Source of the DNA: Warburgia ugandensis
Lineage: Eukaryota; Streptophyta; Magnoliopsida; Canellales; Canellaceae
Direction: 5' to 3'
Assembly: GCA_035236585.1 (NCBI GenBank)
Contig: CP141127.1
Span: 76,613,495-76,677,494, forward strand
Length of the DNA stretch: 64,000 nt
Shown: piece after piece, positions 1-12,380 of the stretch
Numbering within the stretch: position 1 is the stretch's first letter
Layout: the number at the start of each line of letters is the position of its first letter
The notes under the pieces: model-generated
The model's database searches: none
What the model saw: only the letters and a program-made list of their open reading frames with translations
Told to the model about the DNA's origin: nothing
Made by a program: the position numbers and the translations under genes

Positions 1-879
1 TAATGCTATCTAATGGATCCTGAGCCTTGTTCCCAAGTCTGTTTCCCGAGTGACAAATCAACGGCCTAAGATGAATAAAATGGTTGGATTTGGCACACAT
101 CGTTTGCATGACCTGGCATAACAATAGTCTAGGTAATTTGAAAACGAGGGCCACATTTATAGTTTAACCTGCTGACATTTTCCACGGGAAAATGCACTTT
201 CAACTGGCTTATGGTGACCTCGCCATCACATGGTTTTGGTCCCACGCGAAATCAGTTTTCCATCGACGGTGTCTGGACCAACAACAGGGTTCTGGTCCCG
301 TGCCTCTGTCGAACTAACGGGACATCTCTAGTAAGTAGACCAATTAAATGGTTTAGCTCAAGTCGTCTCAAACCTGATCTGATCTTTCATTTTATGCCAG
401 CTCCCTTTATCTCAAGCACCACCAACACCGTGTAACATATAGATAGTGAATCAAAGGGCCTGTAATCATTTTATCACGACAACATCGAAACCACTAGGAT
501 GGAATTGTTACTTAGCTGTCAAAACACGAGATCTGACGGTGGCCTATTTGGGCTCTAAAATGTGTGTGTATCATCAAGCAGGTGTCAAAGTTTCTTTTCT
601 TCTTAACACTTCCATTTTATTAATCAAATTTTCTCTGATTTTGAGACCTTGCAGCCGTTAAGATAGTCCCCACTTCGTTAAAACTTCTCACTAGTATAAT
701 TGTCTTATGCGACGCGCAAGGTCCAACCCATTGATTTAAATGGAGCTTACTTCTTTGAAAAATAAGCTCTGATTGCAATGGGTTTTACTTTTGAAAATAA
801 GGCGGAAAGAAAGAAGAGATATAGATCTACTCAGAGAGACTCTAGGTTAAATATATAGGTAAATAAATAAAAATACTTT
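1..879. other. Unassigned intergenic DNA
   Basis: No protein family, RNA gene or mobile element is recognised here. The short open frames (74 and 71 codons) show no motif and no family resemblance. The sequence is of ordinary AT-rich plant intergenic type with a short purine-rich patch near 800-840. Confidence 0.6.
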
Positions 880-1040
880 CTTATATAAGAAGGGCAGCTT
901 CTGCATGAAGCCCCCGCATTTGCGGGGTCCAGGGAAGGGGCAGACCACAAGGATCAATAGTACGCAGCCTTACCTTGCATTTTGTAAGAGATAGTTTCCA
1001 TGCCTTGAACTTGTGACTTCATGTTTCTTGTATAAGACTG
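880..1040 (-). mobile_element. Au-like SINE, 5'-truncated
   Basis: Read on the minus strand, this stretch contains a box-B-like AAGTTCAAGGC, then a GGTAAGGCTGCGTACTATTG block, a GGGGCAGACCACAAGG-type block on the complement, GGACCCCGCAAATGCGGGGG, and an AAGCTGCCCTTCTT tail. The order and wording of these blocks match the tRNA-derived Au SINE family, widespread in angiosperms. The upstream box A part is not evident, so the copy seems truncated or strongly diverged at its 5' end. A pol III transcript is possible for the family but unlikely for this copy. The identification is from memory of the family consensus, not an alignment. Confidence 0.7.
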
Positions 1041-1385
1041 CAATAATATTCAAAACTTTGGAAACAAATAAAAGTTGCGAGGGGATCAGAGAGAGAGATT
1101 AAATGAAAAATAGAAAATATCAGAGGAAAAATAAGAGAGAACTCAATGACTCTTAGAATCTACTATATATGCTAACAAATGTCCAATGCATCTGTTTGCA
1201 AATAGCTTGGAATCTCCTCGTCTAGTGTAGTTGATCACAGATAACAAGGTTCCCCTTCTCATTATGCTTGGTCGGAGGTTCAATGTGCTATTTTCCCGTT
1301 GTTAGGGAAATTTCAAGTAGATTTATAAATTAGGATAATAAGTTCTAGGTAGTTTGTTTCATAACTTTTTGTTGTGTAATAATAT
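1041..1385. other. Unassigned intergenic DNA
   Basis: Lies between the SINE and the TRIM-like cluster. AT-rich, with a short purine run around 1080-1140. Nothing recognisable was seen. Confidence 0.5.
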
Positions 1386-2122
1386 AACATCCCGGTGGCT
1401 CCCACCTGTAACAATATTGTCCGCTCGACTGCTCATACAACCAGCCCCCTCACGGTTTTGTTCTTCTCCAGTTTCTCGGGAAAAAGGCCTTGTTGTAAGG
1501 AGAGTCACACACCACTCTTATCAACAGTCTAACAACTTTTCCCTTTGCAATGTGGGACTAACTCTCTGTCCCTCAGCCGTCTCCCATCTACAGGGTACCT
1601 AGGCCTTCATATCTTCCCTTCTTAGGGAACACGTGTCCTTACATGTTAACCACGAAACCAGGTGCCTGCATGCGGCCAGCCACACACCAAGTCAGGGGTT
1701 GGCTATGATACCATCTATAACAGCCTGGTGGCCCCAACTACAACAATATTGTCCGCTCTAGGAAATTGGCTGCCATACAACCAACCCCCTCATGGTTTTG
1801 TTCTTCCCCGATTTTTTAGGGAAAAGGCCTTACTGTAAGGAGAATCACACACTACTCTTATCAACAGCCTAGCAACTTTCTTCTTAGTGATATGAGACTA
1901 ACTCTTTCTCCCTCACCCGTCTCCCATCTACGGGGTACCTAGGCCTTCACATCTTCCTTTCTTAGGGGACAAGCGTCCTCGCGTGTTAACCACAAAACAA
2001 GCGCCCGTGTACGGCGAACCACACACCGGGTCAGGGGTTGGCTCTGATACCATCTATAACAGCCCGGTGGCTCCCACCTACAATAATATTGTCCCCTTTG
2101 GGAAACTAGTCGCCCATACAAC
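1386..2122 (-). mobile_element. TRIM-like LTR repeat array, minus strand
   Basis: Three copies of a roughly 200-bp LTR-like unit (about 1386-1585, 1718-1925 and a partial copy 2058-2122) alternate with two roughly 120-bp internal segments. Next to the LTR edges, GCTCTGATACCA (2041-2052) and a variant at 1702-1713 are the complement of TGGTATCAGAGC, the initiator-Met tRNA primer-binding site used by TRIM and many copia elements. No coding capacity is expected in such elements. The LTR-internal-LTR-internal-LTR arrangement is the usual product of unequal recombination between copies. Fossil; family named by structure only. Confidence 0.72.
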
Positions 2123-2126
2123 CAAC

Positions 2127-2705
2127 CATGTGTAGGCCCAAGTACCCCATAGATGGGAGACAGTTGAGGGACAGAGAGTTAGTCCCACATCGCTAAGGGA
2201 AAAGTTGATGGGTTGTTGATAAGAGTGGTGTGTGACTCTCCTTACAATAAGGTCTTTTCCTTAAAAAATCAGGGAAGAACAAAACCGTGAGGGGTCTGGT
2301 TATATGGGCGTCCTGTTTTCCAAAGCGGACAACATTGTTGTAGGTGAGAGCCACCGGGCTATTATAGATGGTATCAGAGCCAACCCTGACCCAATATGTG
2401 GCTGGCCGCATGCAAGTGCCTGGTTTCATGGTTAATACTCAGGGACGCGTGTTCCCTAAGGAGGGAAGATGTGAAGGCTTAGGTACCCTGTAGATAGGAG
2501 ACAGCTGAGGGACAAAGAGTTAGTCCCACATCGTTAAGGAGAAAGTTGCTAGGCCGTTGATAAGAGTTGTGTAACTCTCCTTACAACAAGGCCTTTTCCT
2601 TGGGAAACTAGGGAAGAACAAAACTATGAGGGGGCTGGTTGTATGGGCAGCCAATTTTCGAGAGCAGACAATATTATTGTAAGTGGGAGCCATCGGGCTA
2701 TTATA
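2127..2705 (+). mobile_element. TRIM-like LTR repeat, plus strand (head-to-head partner)
   Basis: Same repeat in the opposite orientation: an internal fragment (2127-2160), an LTR-like unit (about 2163-2368), a primer-binding site TGGTATCAGAGC at 2369-2380, an internal segment, and a second LTR-like unit (about 2506-2705). The repeated TTAGTCCCACATCG start and GGGCTATTATA end are visible in both units. It meets the minus-strand array at about 2122-2127, giving an imperfect inverted repeat of roughly 0.6 kb per arm. Non-coding fossil. Confidence 0.72.
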
Positions 2706-2848
2706 AATAACAATAACAATAATAATAATAATAAGTAAGGTCAGTATCTCCCCTAGAATAAGTTACAAATAGTTCCTCATTGCCTCTCGTTAATTATTTC
2801 TAAACTCCTAAACAACTTTTCCTTATTATATAAAATTTAAAGATTCAC
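2706..2848. other. AAT-rich tract and unassigned DNA
   Basis: Starts with an (AAT)n-like run at about 2706-2733, then unrecognised AT-rich DNA that ends at the target duplication of the LINE. Confidence 0.5.
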
Positions 2849-2857
2849 ATGCACTTG
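2849..2857. repeat. Left target-site duplication of the RTE LINE
   Basis: ATGCACTTG here is repeated exactly at 30444-30452, just after the (GAT)n 3' end of the LINE. This 9-bp match at the two outer ends of one LINE is what target-primed reverse transcription leaves behind. Confidence 0.7.
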
Positions 2858-3011
2858 ATAAGACAAGGAAGGCCATAAATACAAAGCTAGAGTTGTGGAG
2901 AGATGCATTAAAATCTAAAGGATTTAAAATTAGCCGAACTAAGATAAAGCACATGGAATGCAATTTTAACAAGGGGAGAAGCAAGAGTGGATTACTAGTA
3001 AAGATTGATAA
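2858..3011 (+). mobile_element. RTE-type LINE, piece 1 (C-terminal end of RT region)
   Basis: Translation gives TKLELWRDALKSKGFKISR followed by KHMECNF, the segment just after the catalytic YxDD block in plant RTE-clade reverse transcriptases. The element is 5'-truncated at about 2858, normal for LINEs. The reading continues at 23870 after a 20.9-kb insertion, in the middle of a KID-Q-IP-like stretch. The fragment is non-functional. Confidence 0.8.
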
Positions 3012-4156
3012 TGTGACACCCTGGGTTTTCTAAAACCTTTTTCCCAACATATAATAATAATACTAATAGGTTTACTAAAATAAGATGGATCCCTAAAATG
3101 ACAAAACTTACATTTAACATAATAATGCCAGCGTTCAAAAGAAATATCCAAAAAGAAAACCCCAAGGGTCATCCAAGATCAAAACTACGACAATAAACAA
3201 AATCAAATCATCAATACACCGAGCATGCTCAATCTAAAACCATGACAAATCAAATACCAATTGTAAAAGAGATAGAAATGACAAAATGTCCATAATCTCC
3301 AAGGTTCCATCCATGATTACCACAACATATACCCATGTGTAAGTAAATGTATACTATACAAAGGTATGGGTCCAAACTATCCAAAATAATAAGATCCATG
3401 TACAACCCGAAAGAGTCTAATCAAAAGTCGGAGAGGCATACACTAAGTCAGTCTTTGGAGTACAAAATAGCATATGGTCCTTGAGTCCTCACTCAATCAA
3501 TACTGATCCACCTGCTTCCCCTTGGTGTTATAGCCCTCCAAATCTAAGGCATTGTAAAACAAAGCAATGCCTCAGCAAGCTATTGCTTGTGTAGGTGATT
3601 ATAAATAATTAAAACATGCGATAAACACTTTGCAAAGAGTACCAATATCATGCCGAGTGTCATAAAGTAAATCATTTATTAGGCAAATTAAATCATCACG
3701 CATCCATAACAAATAACACACGAATCTCAAATCCGAACAAAACAACCAGGATCAAAAAATGCTTTTCACCTGAGCAAAGCAATATCAAAGCAAATCACCA
3801 TGGCACGCGAAGCATGATCAATACATGAATAAGCATCCATCAAAACCGATGAAAGACCTGTGTCCACAAATAATATAATGCAAGTCATGATGAACAGGGC
3901 ACTGCACACAATAAACCATAGGAGTGTCCCACCACACTCAATCACTAGTAATGAGTACTCATCCCAAAATCTAGGGATCCACATGTAGCCACCCACATAG
4001 GCATTACCCTCAATACATCGTCACACTGAGGGTATACATATACATATGCATTGCATGAACATGCATAATAAGAGTATGGGCTACTATGTTACAGTGGCAA
4101 CCACTCTAAGGTCTCAACCACTACTGCTCCCTGTTGACATCGGAATGAGAGACTCC
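3012..4156 (-). mobile_element. Solo LTR a (minus strand), outer part
   Basis: Begins TGTGACACCCTGGGTTTTC, the complement of the 3' end of the LTR family seen intact at 6335-8453 (ending GGGGTGTCACA). It carries the family's inverted repeat at 3544-3575. The LTR is split by the Athila-lineage element and resumes at 22084, ending at 23869 with a TGTAATAG-type start on the minus strand. Flanking 5-mers in the LINE are GATAA and GATGT, a weak duplication. Total LTR length without the insert is about 2.9 kb. No internal region or second LTR is present, so it is read as a solo LTR fossil. Confidence 0.75.
3544..3575 (-). repeat. LTR inverted repeat (GGCATTG hairpin)
   Basis: CTAAGGCATTGT, an 8-nt loop, then GCAATGCCTCAG. 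One of four copies of the same stem-loop in four different solo LTRs (also at 7917, 26669 and 43250). Confidence 0.75.
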
Positions 4157-4412
4157 TGTTAAGTCTTTAATTTTAGCTAAAAGACCCTTAGTTTAGCATT
4201 TAATTAAACCATCTAACTAATTAATTTGGTAATTTTTTGGATAAAATATAAAATTTAGCTCAAATTGACCATCCAACTGTAAATTGTTAAAATTAATGGT
4301 CAGATGATCAATTGAGCTAAGTGGATAATTGATGTATGGTTTAAATGACTCTAATCTAGTCTTTGGCCTTGCAAATCAACTAAAGGAGGGTTGGATGGCT
4401 CAAATTTAATTT

Positions 4413-5229
<817 letters not shown>

Positions 5230-6334
5230 ACTCCATCTATCCCTCTCTCTGCTCCACGCTCTCTTTGTCTGCCAGCTTTGCTTCCACACTGCACCGCTCC
5301 CAATTTCCAAACTCGACATCACACTGCTTCTTCACCCTCTTTGTCGGTCCTCTGTTATATAGTTTCACTACCATTCTACCTCATTGCCTACCAGTTGTCC
5401 GGCATCCCCTGCTCCTTGTCTAGACCCACCGAAATCTCTATCGTCACCACACTAGACTCATCCACCACCAACTCAGCACTACACCAATTGGCCTTCACCA
5501 TTATTCGTCGCACAAAACCATCAACCAGCCTGGATTTCCACCATCCCACTTTCCATCCATCTTCAACGGCAAAACTAGATTAGCACTGGCTTCCTCCAAG
5601 TCCTCTTTGTAGCTTCATTGTGTCAACCAATCATCATCTGTAAGCAACCCACAACCGGATCATCTTCAGCTCTCTGCTCTCCACCGGCCAAGAGCTCCCT
5701 TGTCACCGCCCAAAGATCTCCAGCACGGCCAGGCACAAGTCCCCGATTTGACGTCGTTTGCCCCACTAAACTGGGCGGGCCTTCCTCCAATCACTGTAGC
5801 CAATAGCCCTGCTCTCACCATAGCTAGGCACCTCCCCACTTTGGCTAGCACCGTTTACAGAAGTTTTAAGGAAGTTTCAGGAAAATTCCACTTTAGCCCA
5901 TAGGAGAATATTTTAAATTACATGTTTTGTCTTACTACTATTACTGTTCATGTTTTATACTATTTTAGTTCTAGTTATTCACATTCTATGTAATTCCATA
6001 GTTAATCTAGGAACTATCTTATCTATTCCTATTTAACCAAATTAGGGGTTCTGGTTTAACTAAGGGAAAACTCTTATTTCTTATCTGTTTTAATTTAGAA
6101 TTTAAATTAACTTTTAGAACTTGTTTTTAGAATAGTTTCCAGTTTAATTTTTAATCCTGATCTTTCTAAAAACATATCTAAGCCTCTTAAATTTCTTAAT
6201 TAGATTAGATCTTTGAAAATTTGAAGAATCAGACAAATTCATCCATCAGATCATTAATCCAAAACATGTTGAATATATTGATGGAGTTTGATCAAAGTTT
6301 GGGATACCAAAATTGAAGAATTGGACAGTACTTA

Positions 6335-8453
6335 TGTAACATTCGCTATTTTAAATTCTAAAATAATTAATTTTATGAATTTTAGAAAATTGAGAATTTG
6401 AGAAATTTGGAGATAGAATCTCTAATTAAAACCTCAATAATTGAGATGTACTCGGAAAATGAAGTCCAACACCACTAAAAATGCTAAAATTGGAGATCAA
6501 AATAAAAATAGTTAATTATTTTAATTTTTATAATTAATTAAAACTATTAGAGGGGCAGAACCATCTTTTTACAAGCAAGGTCCACAAAAAAAATCATCAT
6601 AGCCATCCAGCACGCGGAAGGTACGCACGCATAGCACGTGTGGCGTTTCCTTTTTCCTTGATATTGAGTTCTTTTGACCGTCCATTCATAAAAAACATGA
6701 TTCTAGGAGCTAAATCACGATCCAAAAGAGGCGTTGTGATCGTCTTAACGAGGCAGACCTAGATTTAAGATAAAAATCTAGTTTGGAGCACCTTTTGAAT
6801 AGTTAATCTACTAAATACTATTAGATGACTTAGATCAAGCCGATCAATGTGTGATCCGGCCTTAGACCTTGGTTGTATACATCAAACATGAGATGATCTA
6901 GGAGATTAGAAGCGCAAATCTCATTGAATTGCCAAGAAAAAAAATGATCCTGACGATCGATTTAAGCAACTACCTTAAGATGTGCTGATCAAAGAGTGAT
7001 CTGACCGTCAAATCGACATGTGATCGTAAAGATACATGTGACTCACTAAACGAAATGGAAATTTTAGGAGTCATGATGAAAATGAGAGGTTTAACAATCA
7101 ATGATGACCTATGATGTGACAGGTACATTAGGGCGTACAACCTGATTAGAGTAGTGGGTTATCGAGGTAGGTGATTACATTCTTGATTTACATGATTTCT
7201 TAAATCATGACATATTATTTGAAACTTTGAGGCATAGGTTTTATGCCCTACCATGTTGCATGTGATCGTTTTTAGCATGTATTGCCGATATGCTTGCCAC
7301 TTCCCTTGTGCTTGTTTTATGCACTGTTTTTGGTATATTTCAGTTACATTGACTTGACTACTGAGATTTTTGATATGTGGGAGTCTCTATGCCTTGACAA
7401 TTGAGACTATTGAGCTTGTGATGGGATGCATCCCCCTCCTCCCGTGAGTGCCTGAGTGCTTGAGTGCCCCTTGTGGGTGAAACGTGTCTTTTTGTGAGTG
7501 CTTAAGTGCCTGTGTAGGTGAAAGGGTGAAAGGGTAAAAGGGGAATTGGAACACAACTTTCCGTGAGTGCCTGAGTGTCCCGTTGTAGGTGAAAGGGTGA
7601 AAGCATATGGTATTGAGAGTTGACCCCACATTGCCTTGAGTGTACTTGAGACACTCATAGGGTTTGACCATGTATGATGTTTTGATGCTTTTGACATGCA
7701 TTCATGTTGTTCTCTGGATATATATTTGCATGGATATGGCTTACTTGTATCCACATATTTCCTTGGATTTTGCATGTCCTAACACCATGATTGATGTTGC
7801 CTTATTTATATCATGGATTTTGTATATTCTTCATCATATGAATATGAGGTTTTTGTGCCATGTGATTTCCTATCATTTTTATATTAAATGTAAATCACCT
7901 ACACAAGCATAGCTTGCTGAGGCATTGCTTTGTTTTGCAATGCCTCAGAGTTGGAGCACGATAGTAAGAAAGGGAAGCAGGTGGACTAGCATGGACTTGG
8001 ACGAGGACCCGAGGACCATATATTTTTTGTGTTCAGAGACATAGTAGTGTACGTCTTTTAGACTTTGGGACTCTACTTAGATGTTGTGTATTTTGATAGA
8101 TTAAACCCATACCACTGTATAGTGTGCATATACTTACACGTGGATGATGTGGTGATTATGGATGGACCCTGGAGCTTTGGGACTTTTATTATCATTGTCT
8201 CTTTACAGTTGCATAATTTATCATGGTTTTAAATTTAAGCATGCTCATAGTGTCTAAAATTGATTTTGTTCATCAGTGTGGTTTTGGGGTGTAAATGACC
8301 CCCAGGGTTTTCTTTGTTGGGTATTTTTCCTTGACGCTGCATAAAATTAATGAATTTTGAGTTTTATTTTAGGGATCCTACTTATTTTATATATATATTT
8401 TTTATTACTACTATATGTATTGGAAAAAGATTTAGAAAACCCGGGGTGTCACA
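6335..8453 (+). mobile_element. Solo LTR b, with perfect 5-bp target duplication
   Basis: TGTAACATTCGC at the start and GGGGTGTCACA at the end, flanked on both sides by ACTTA (6330-6334 and 8454-8458). The 3' LTR of the host Athila element has the empty site (CAGTACTTAAGCTAGGG), which proves the insertion. 2119 bp, no coding region, no internal sequence: a solo LTR. Ends and length recall large chromovirus-type (Tekay/Del-like) LTRs, but that family call is a guess. Confidence 0.88.
7917..7948 (+). repeat. LTR inverted repeat (GGCATTG hairpin), perfect copy
   Basis: CTGAGGCATTGC, loop TTTGTTTT, GCAATGCCTCAG: 12-bp perfect arms. It lies about 500 bp before the LTR 3' end, in the region where R/U5 or the poly(A) site would be expected. 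Function unknown. Confidence 0.85.
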
Positions 8454-8726
8454 ACTTAAGCTAGGGAAGTGGATTTTTCTTAATTTTTTTTAGTTTTAGT
8501 TTTAGTTAAGGTTTTGTGTTTTTTTTCCTATTTTTTCTGGAATTTGACCTTTGAAATTTCACTAATAAACTGAATATGAAGTCTGATTTCTTTCTATTAA
8601 TTTTTAATTAATTAAAATGTATTAAAAACTTTAATTTCTAAAAGCACGTTATTGTGGGATCGACCTGTACTTGCATTAGCTATACCACAATAGCCCGTGC
8701 ACTTGTGAAAAATATCAATAAGTTTT

Positions 8727-8744
8727 TGGCGCCATTGTTGGAGA
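8727..8744 (+). promoter_or_regulatory. Primer-binding site (tRNA-Asp type)
   Basis: TGGCGCCATTGTTGGAGA lies just inside the 5' LTR. By memory of plant tRNA-Asp, whose 3' end would pair with TGGCGCCGTTGCCGGGGA, it matches 14 of 18 positions. A tRNA-Asp primer is typical of the Athila lineage. Confidence 0.8.
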
Positions 8745-9780
8745 CCCGCAACGGAGTTTTTATAAAATAAAATTAAAAATCCAAAAATTCAAGAAACATT
8801 CCTAAAATATAGAAAAATCCAAAAAATAAAAAATTGTAGGAATTGCATAGATTAGCACTTTAGAAAAATTTAGCTAAATTTTTTAATTTTTTTTAGTACA
8901 TACCCACCTTATTTCCTGAATTTGGTACTTATTCTTAACTTTCTTTTTCAGGAAAACAAGAAAGTAGAGGAAATTGGCAAGGAGGTCTTCATCAAAATAG
9001 AAATTTTTCTGCTTTCCTAGATTAGAAATTTTCTTTTATTTTGAGTGAATCTTGTAGTGAGGCCCCTTTGTAATTTGCAATTTCAAATTCAATTTCAATT
9101 TTAAAAGGATTGTAATAATACAAGGCAAGTGTGGGATAAGGTGGCCCACACTTGATCTTCATCAGAAACCCCACTATAAGTTTCCTCACTCTTTTAATTC
9201 TTATATTAGGGTTTGCATTTGCATTGTTTAGTAGTATAAGTGTATATAGAAGGCATATTTGATAACTAATGCATTTTTAGGATTTTGCACTAGTTTATTA
9301 TTTTAATTGCATTCATAGGGCACGGTTAAGGCTTTAAGGTGATATATATGATGATTGAACTGCCATGAAATGTGAAATTTAATTAGTAAGGGCACCCTAC
9401 CCCCACGAGATCAAGGGTGGATTTCATCACCACTCCTTAGCCCACCTAGGATAATCACCTTAAGTGCATTACCCTACCCTTCAAATCAAATTAAAATCAA
9501 TTAGAAGAGACCTATAGGTTCTGCGCAATGTGGTTAATACAACCCTCATGTAAGGAGGCATTTAGACCTCACAAATGTCAACAGGAGGTGGGGGAAGAGC
9601 GATGCTCTATTAGATAACCCCCACTAACCGCAATGAAGTTGTCATTCGGCAACATAAACGTTAAGCTTAATATCTTTAATGCTGATTAACAACATTTAGA
9701 CCTTGATGATCCCTGTGATGTCAACTTGATAGAGAGTCTAATTAATGAGATTCATTCACCATTTTTCATCTCGGACCCAC
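8745..9780 (+). mobile_element. Athila-lineage leader region
   Basis: Untranslated leader after the primer-binding site. Most of gag and the protease start are not found here: at about 9650 the sequence already matches the late protease-side region of the second pol copy (compare 15017-15150). The segment therefore looks deleted relative to a whole element. It contains a 104-bp stretch (9530-9633) that recurs at 59777-59880. Confidence 0.65.
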
Positions 9781-12375
9781 TGTAATGACTTTATTTTTGT
9801 AACCTTGAAATCCCATGTTGGTAATGAAAAGTTCACTTTTTGAGATAAGGGTATTTTGGTCATTTCACTGTTCACCCTAACTAGACCCAGAAATTTGGTC
9901 CTTATAATGGTATCGTTAGGTGTGTCTCGGAAAAAGGAATCCAACAAGACTAGAATCACCCAAAACGGAGTTAAAATGAGCAAGTTATAGCCCTTTGAAG
10001 TTCAAGGGCAAAATTGTAATTAAATTTAAAACGAATTGGCCTGAGAAAATAGGGACCCGTTTTGATACGAGCACCCCCTTCTTCTCGAACATACTGCATC
10101 ACCGACATTCTAGAATGTCGGTGTGCAAGGGGGAAACCACCTCCATTCTGAATGGCGGTGGAAACCCCCCTCCAGAACCCTCCTTAAGCTCTATAAATAG
10201 AGCTCTTGGGCGCCTCCAATGGCAGCCTAAAACCCTGGGAAAAACTAGTCTTGGAGTTGCAGGCATGAGGAGAAACTGTGAAAAATACCCAGCCACGAAC
10301 CATGTACGCCTTAAACAACTCCAAACCCATCTCCCCCTCAGTCTTAGGTTGAATGTCCCTAAGTTTTTGCATGAGAAACCATGCAAAACGGGGCTCTATG
10401 GAGCCACAACAGACCCAAGGCAGGTGCCTGGGGCATTTTGGTTCGACAGGGTTGAACCAGGGCATCCCGAGGATGCCCAGGTCACCATAGAACCAAAATG
10501 CACCCAGTGCGTTAAAGGGAAACCGACGGACGTGCCCACAAACGAGAAATGGGGTGGAGGCCCGGTGCATCGGCAGACGCGCCCCACTGAAGCGGGACAC
10601 GTTAGCATCCTGAGCGTCCACCTCGTGTGGGCCTGCGACGGTGACACCGCGCCTTCAGCTTACGCGGAACGCGTAGCCTGATGATGCCCTGGGACGCACC
10701 TGCATCCCAGGAGTGGTGACGCAGGGCCCGTTTTGGGCCTTTTATGTATTCTTAACACTAAAATACCCATAACTTGAGTTCTAGGACTCCGATTGAGGTG
10801 CTACGAGAGGTGTTGTGTCTGTATCGACAGCACGGACACACCCAAACCATAAAATACATGATCAAGCCATCTAAGGCTGGAATGACCCTTAAACCATGAT
10901 AGTGGCGCGGGGCCACTAAACCTTTGCAAATCTGACTATACCAAGGCCTAGTTAGGGACCTTAGGAGGCCCTTAGGCATGGGAATGAACCCTTAATGCCT
11001 AAGTAATGAGGTAAACTATTCTAGAACCTATAAAAATAGGCCAAGCTAACCTTTTTACCTAAACCATGTCCAGGAATGTACGAGGACAAGGGGACTAGGG
11101 CGATCAAACCAGGTAGGTGTCCTTTCGCTACTAGACTTTTAAAAAAGAACCCATGATGCTTTGAGAATGCATGTTTTGAGTCATGGTTGCTTTTCTAATG
11201 CATGTTTTAAGTTTTTAAGTTACATGTCCTGTCTTTATGCGTATAACGTATAAGCTTATGTTACATCCTTATGCACATGACCTGTTTAGCATGAATTGAT
11301 TTCATAAGTGAACTTAGCATGCATATGAAAAATACATTGCGCATATATTGCCAAAACATGTGTTACATGCATATACATGTTTTGAAAAAGGATTCTTGTC
11401 TGCATGATACATGCATAGACATGTTTTGAAAAAAAAAGGTTCTTGCCTGCTTGATAGTATATGATTTGGGCTAGTAAGCTCGTGGGCGCTATGCTGAGAG
11501 GTTCAGGGTTTCCTCCCAGTCTCTACCACTATAGGTGGAAAGGGTACCATGCCAAAAAGGCTTGTCCTCACTTCAATTGCTGTGGTAAACGAGGACTACC
11601 ACTGGAGGTGTCACGGCACCCGTCGAAGTGTCATATGCCCCGTGGAGGCTATGACCGAGAGTCCTTAGGTACCCGAGGACTACACGGCGCTGAGGTCGTG
11701 GGCATAGTGTGCCCTATGTTTTTGAGGATTTACTTGCATGCATATGCCATAACATGAGTATGGTTGACCATAGATCCATGAGTTGGATTCAGTTGAGCAT
11801 CTTATGCATATCATAGTATATGTTTATGATATCTATGTTACTTTACACTTGGATTATGTGATTCTTTAAGTCGTCAGTATTCTATTTTGACAATGGCTTT
11901 TAATATCGATATTGAACATGACTGTCCAAACATGCACATGGTTTAAAGAACATATGGTTTAAAACATAGCATGCATTGTAAAACTAGTAGTGATAGACTC
12001 CTACTGAGTATAGTGTATACTCACCCAATCCTTAATATTTTTCAGATACAAGTAAACACTTAAGGACAGGATACACCCGTGACAGAGAACATCCAAATTA
12101 AGTACAAGTAAGTAAACCCATACCTTATCTTTTAATGAATGTTACTTGATCGTAGTTACTCTCTGTAGCTGGGGTTGTGACTAACACTTTCTTGGAAATA
12201 GAGTTGATTTAAAACTATGCCATGGCTATATGATTTGAAAATGTGTTTTGACACTCGGGGTTTTATACGAAAGATTGTTTTCCAAAACAAAAGATTTTCA
12301 TGCATTTCATATTTCTAAAGCAAGAGATCTTGCCTTTTTATGAAATTTGCATCATATGAAACCTGGATCGTCACT
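9781..12375 (+). mobile_element. Solo LTR c, target duplication CCCAC
   Basis: Starts TGTAATGACTTT and ends GGATCGTCACT, close to the family's GTCACA end, with CCCAC on both sides (9776-9780, 12376-12380). The second pol copy shows the uninterrupted target sequence around 15148. 2595 bp, non-coding: the 228-codon frame at 9995-10681 has no recognisable domain. A promoter-like region sits at 10082-10199 and a TGAGTATA/TATACTCA inverted repeat at about 12005-12023, near the 3' end. Solo LTR fossil. Confidence 0.82.
10082..10199 (+). promoter_or_regulatory. LTR promoter with two HSE-like dyads and TATA box
   Basis: TTCTCGAA (10082-10089) and TTCTAGAA (10108-10115) both fit the TTCnnGAA core of heat-shock elements. 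The second lies in a perfect 22-bp palindrome (10101-10122). A further inverted repeat follows (10137-10161). CTATAAATAG at 10191-10200 is a good TATA box about 75 bp downstream. Heat-responsive transcription of the LTR is an inference. Confidence 0.55.
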
Positions 12376-12380
12376 CCCAC

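Noticed and set aside
2369-2380. tRNA-Met-like sequence
   Set aside because: Only the 12-bp primer-binding complement is present; there is no tRNA body.
9995-10681. 228-codon open frame
   Set aside because: Lies wholly inside solo LTR c, overlaps its TATA box and palindromes, and has no recognisable domain.
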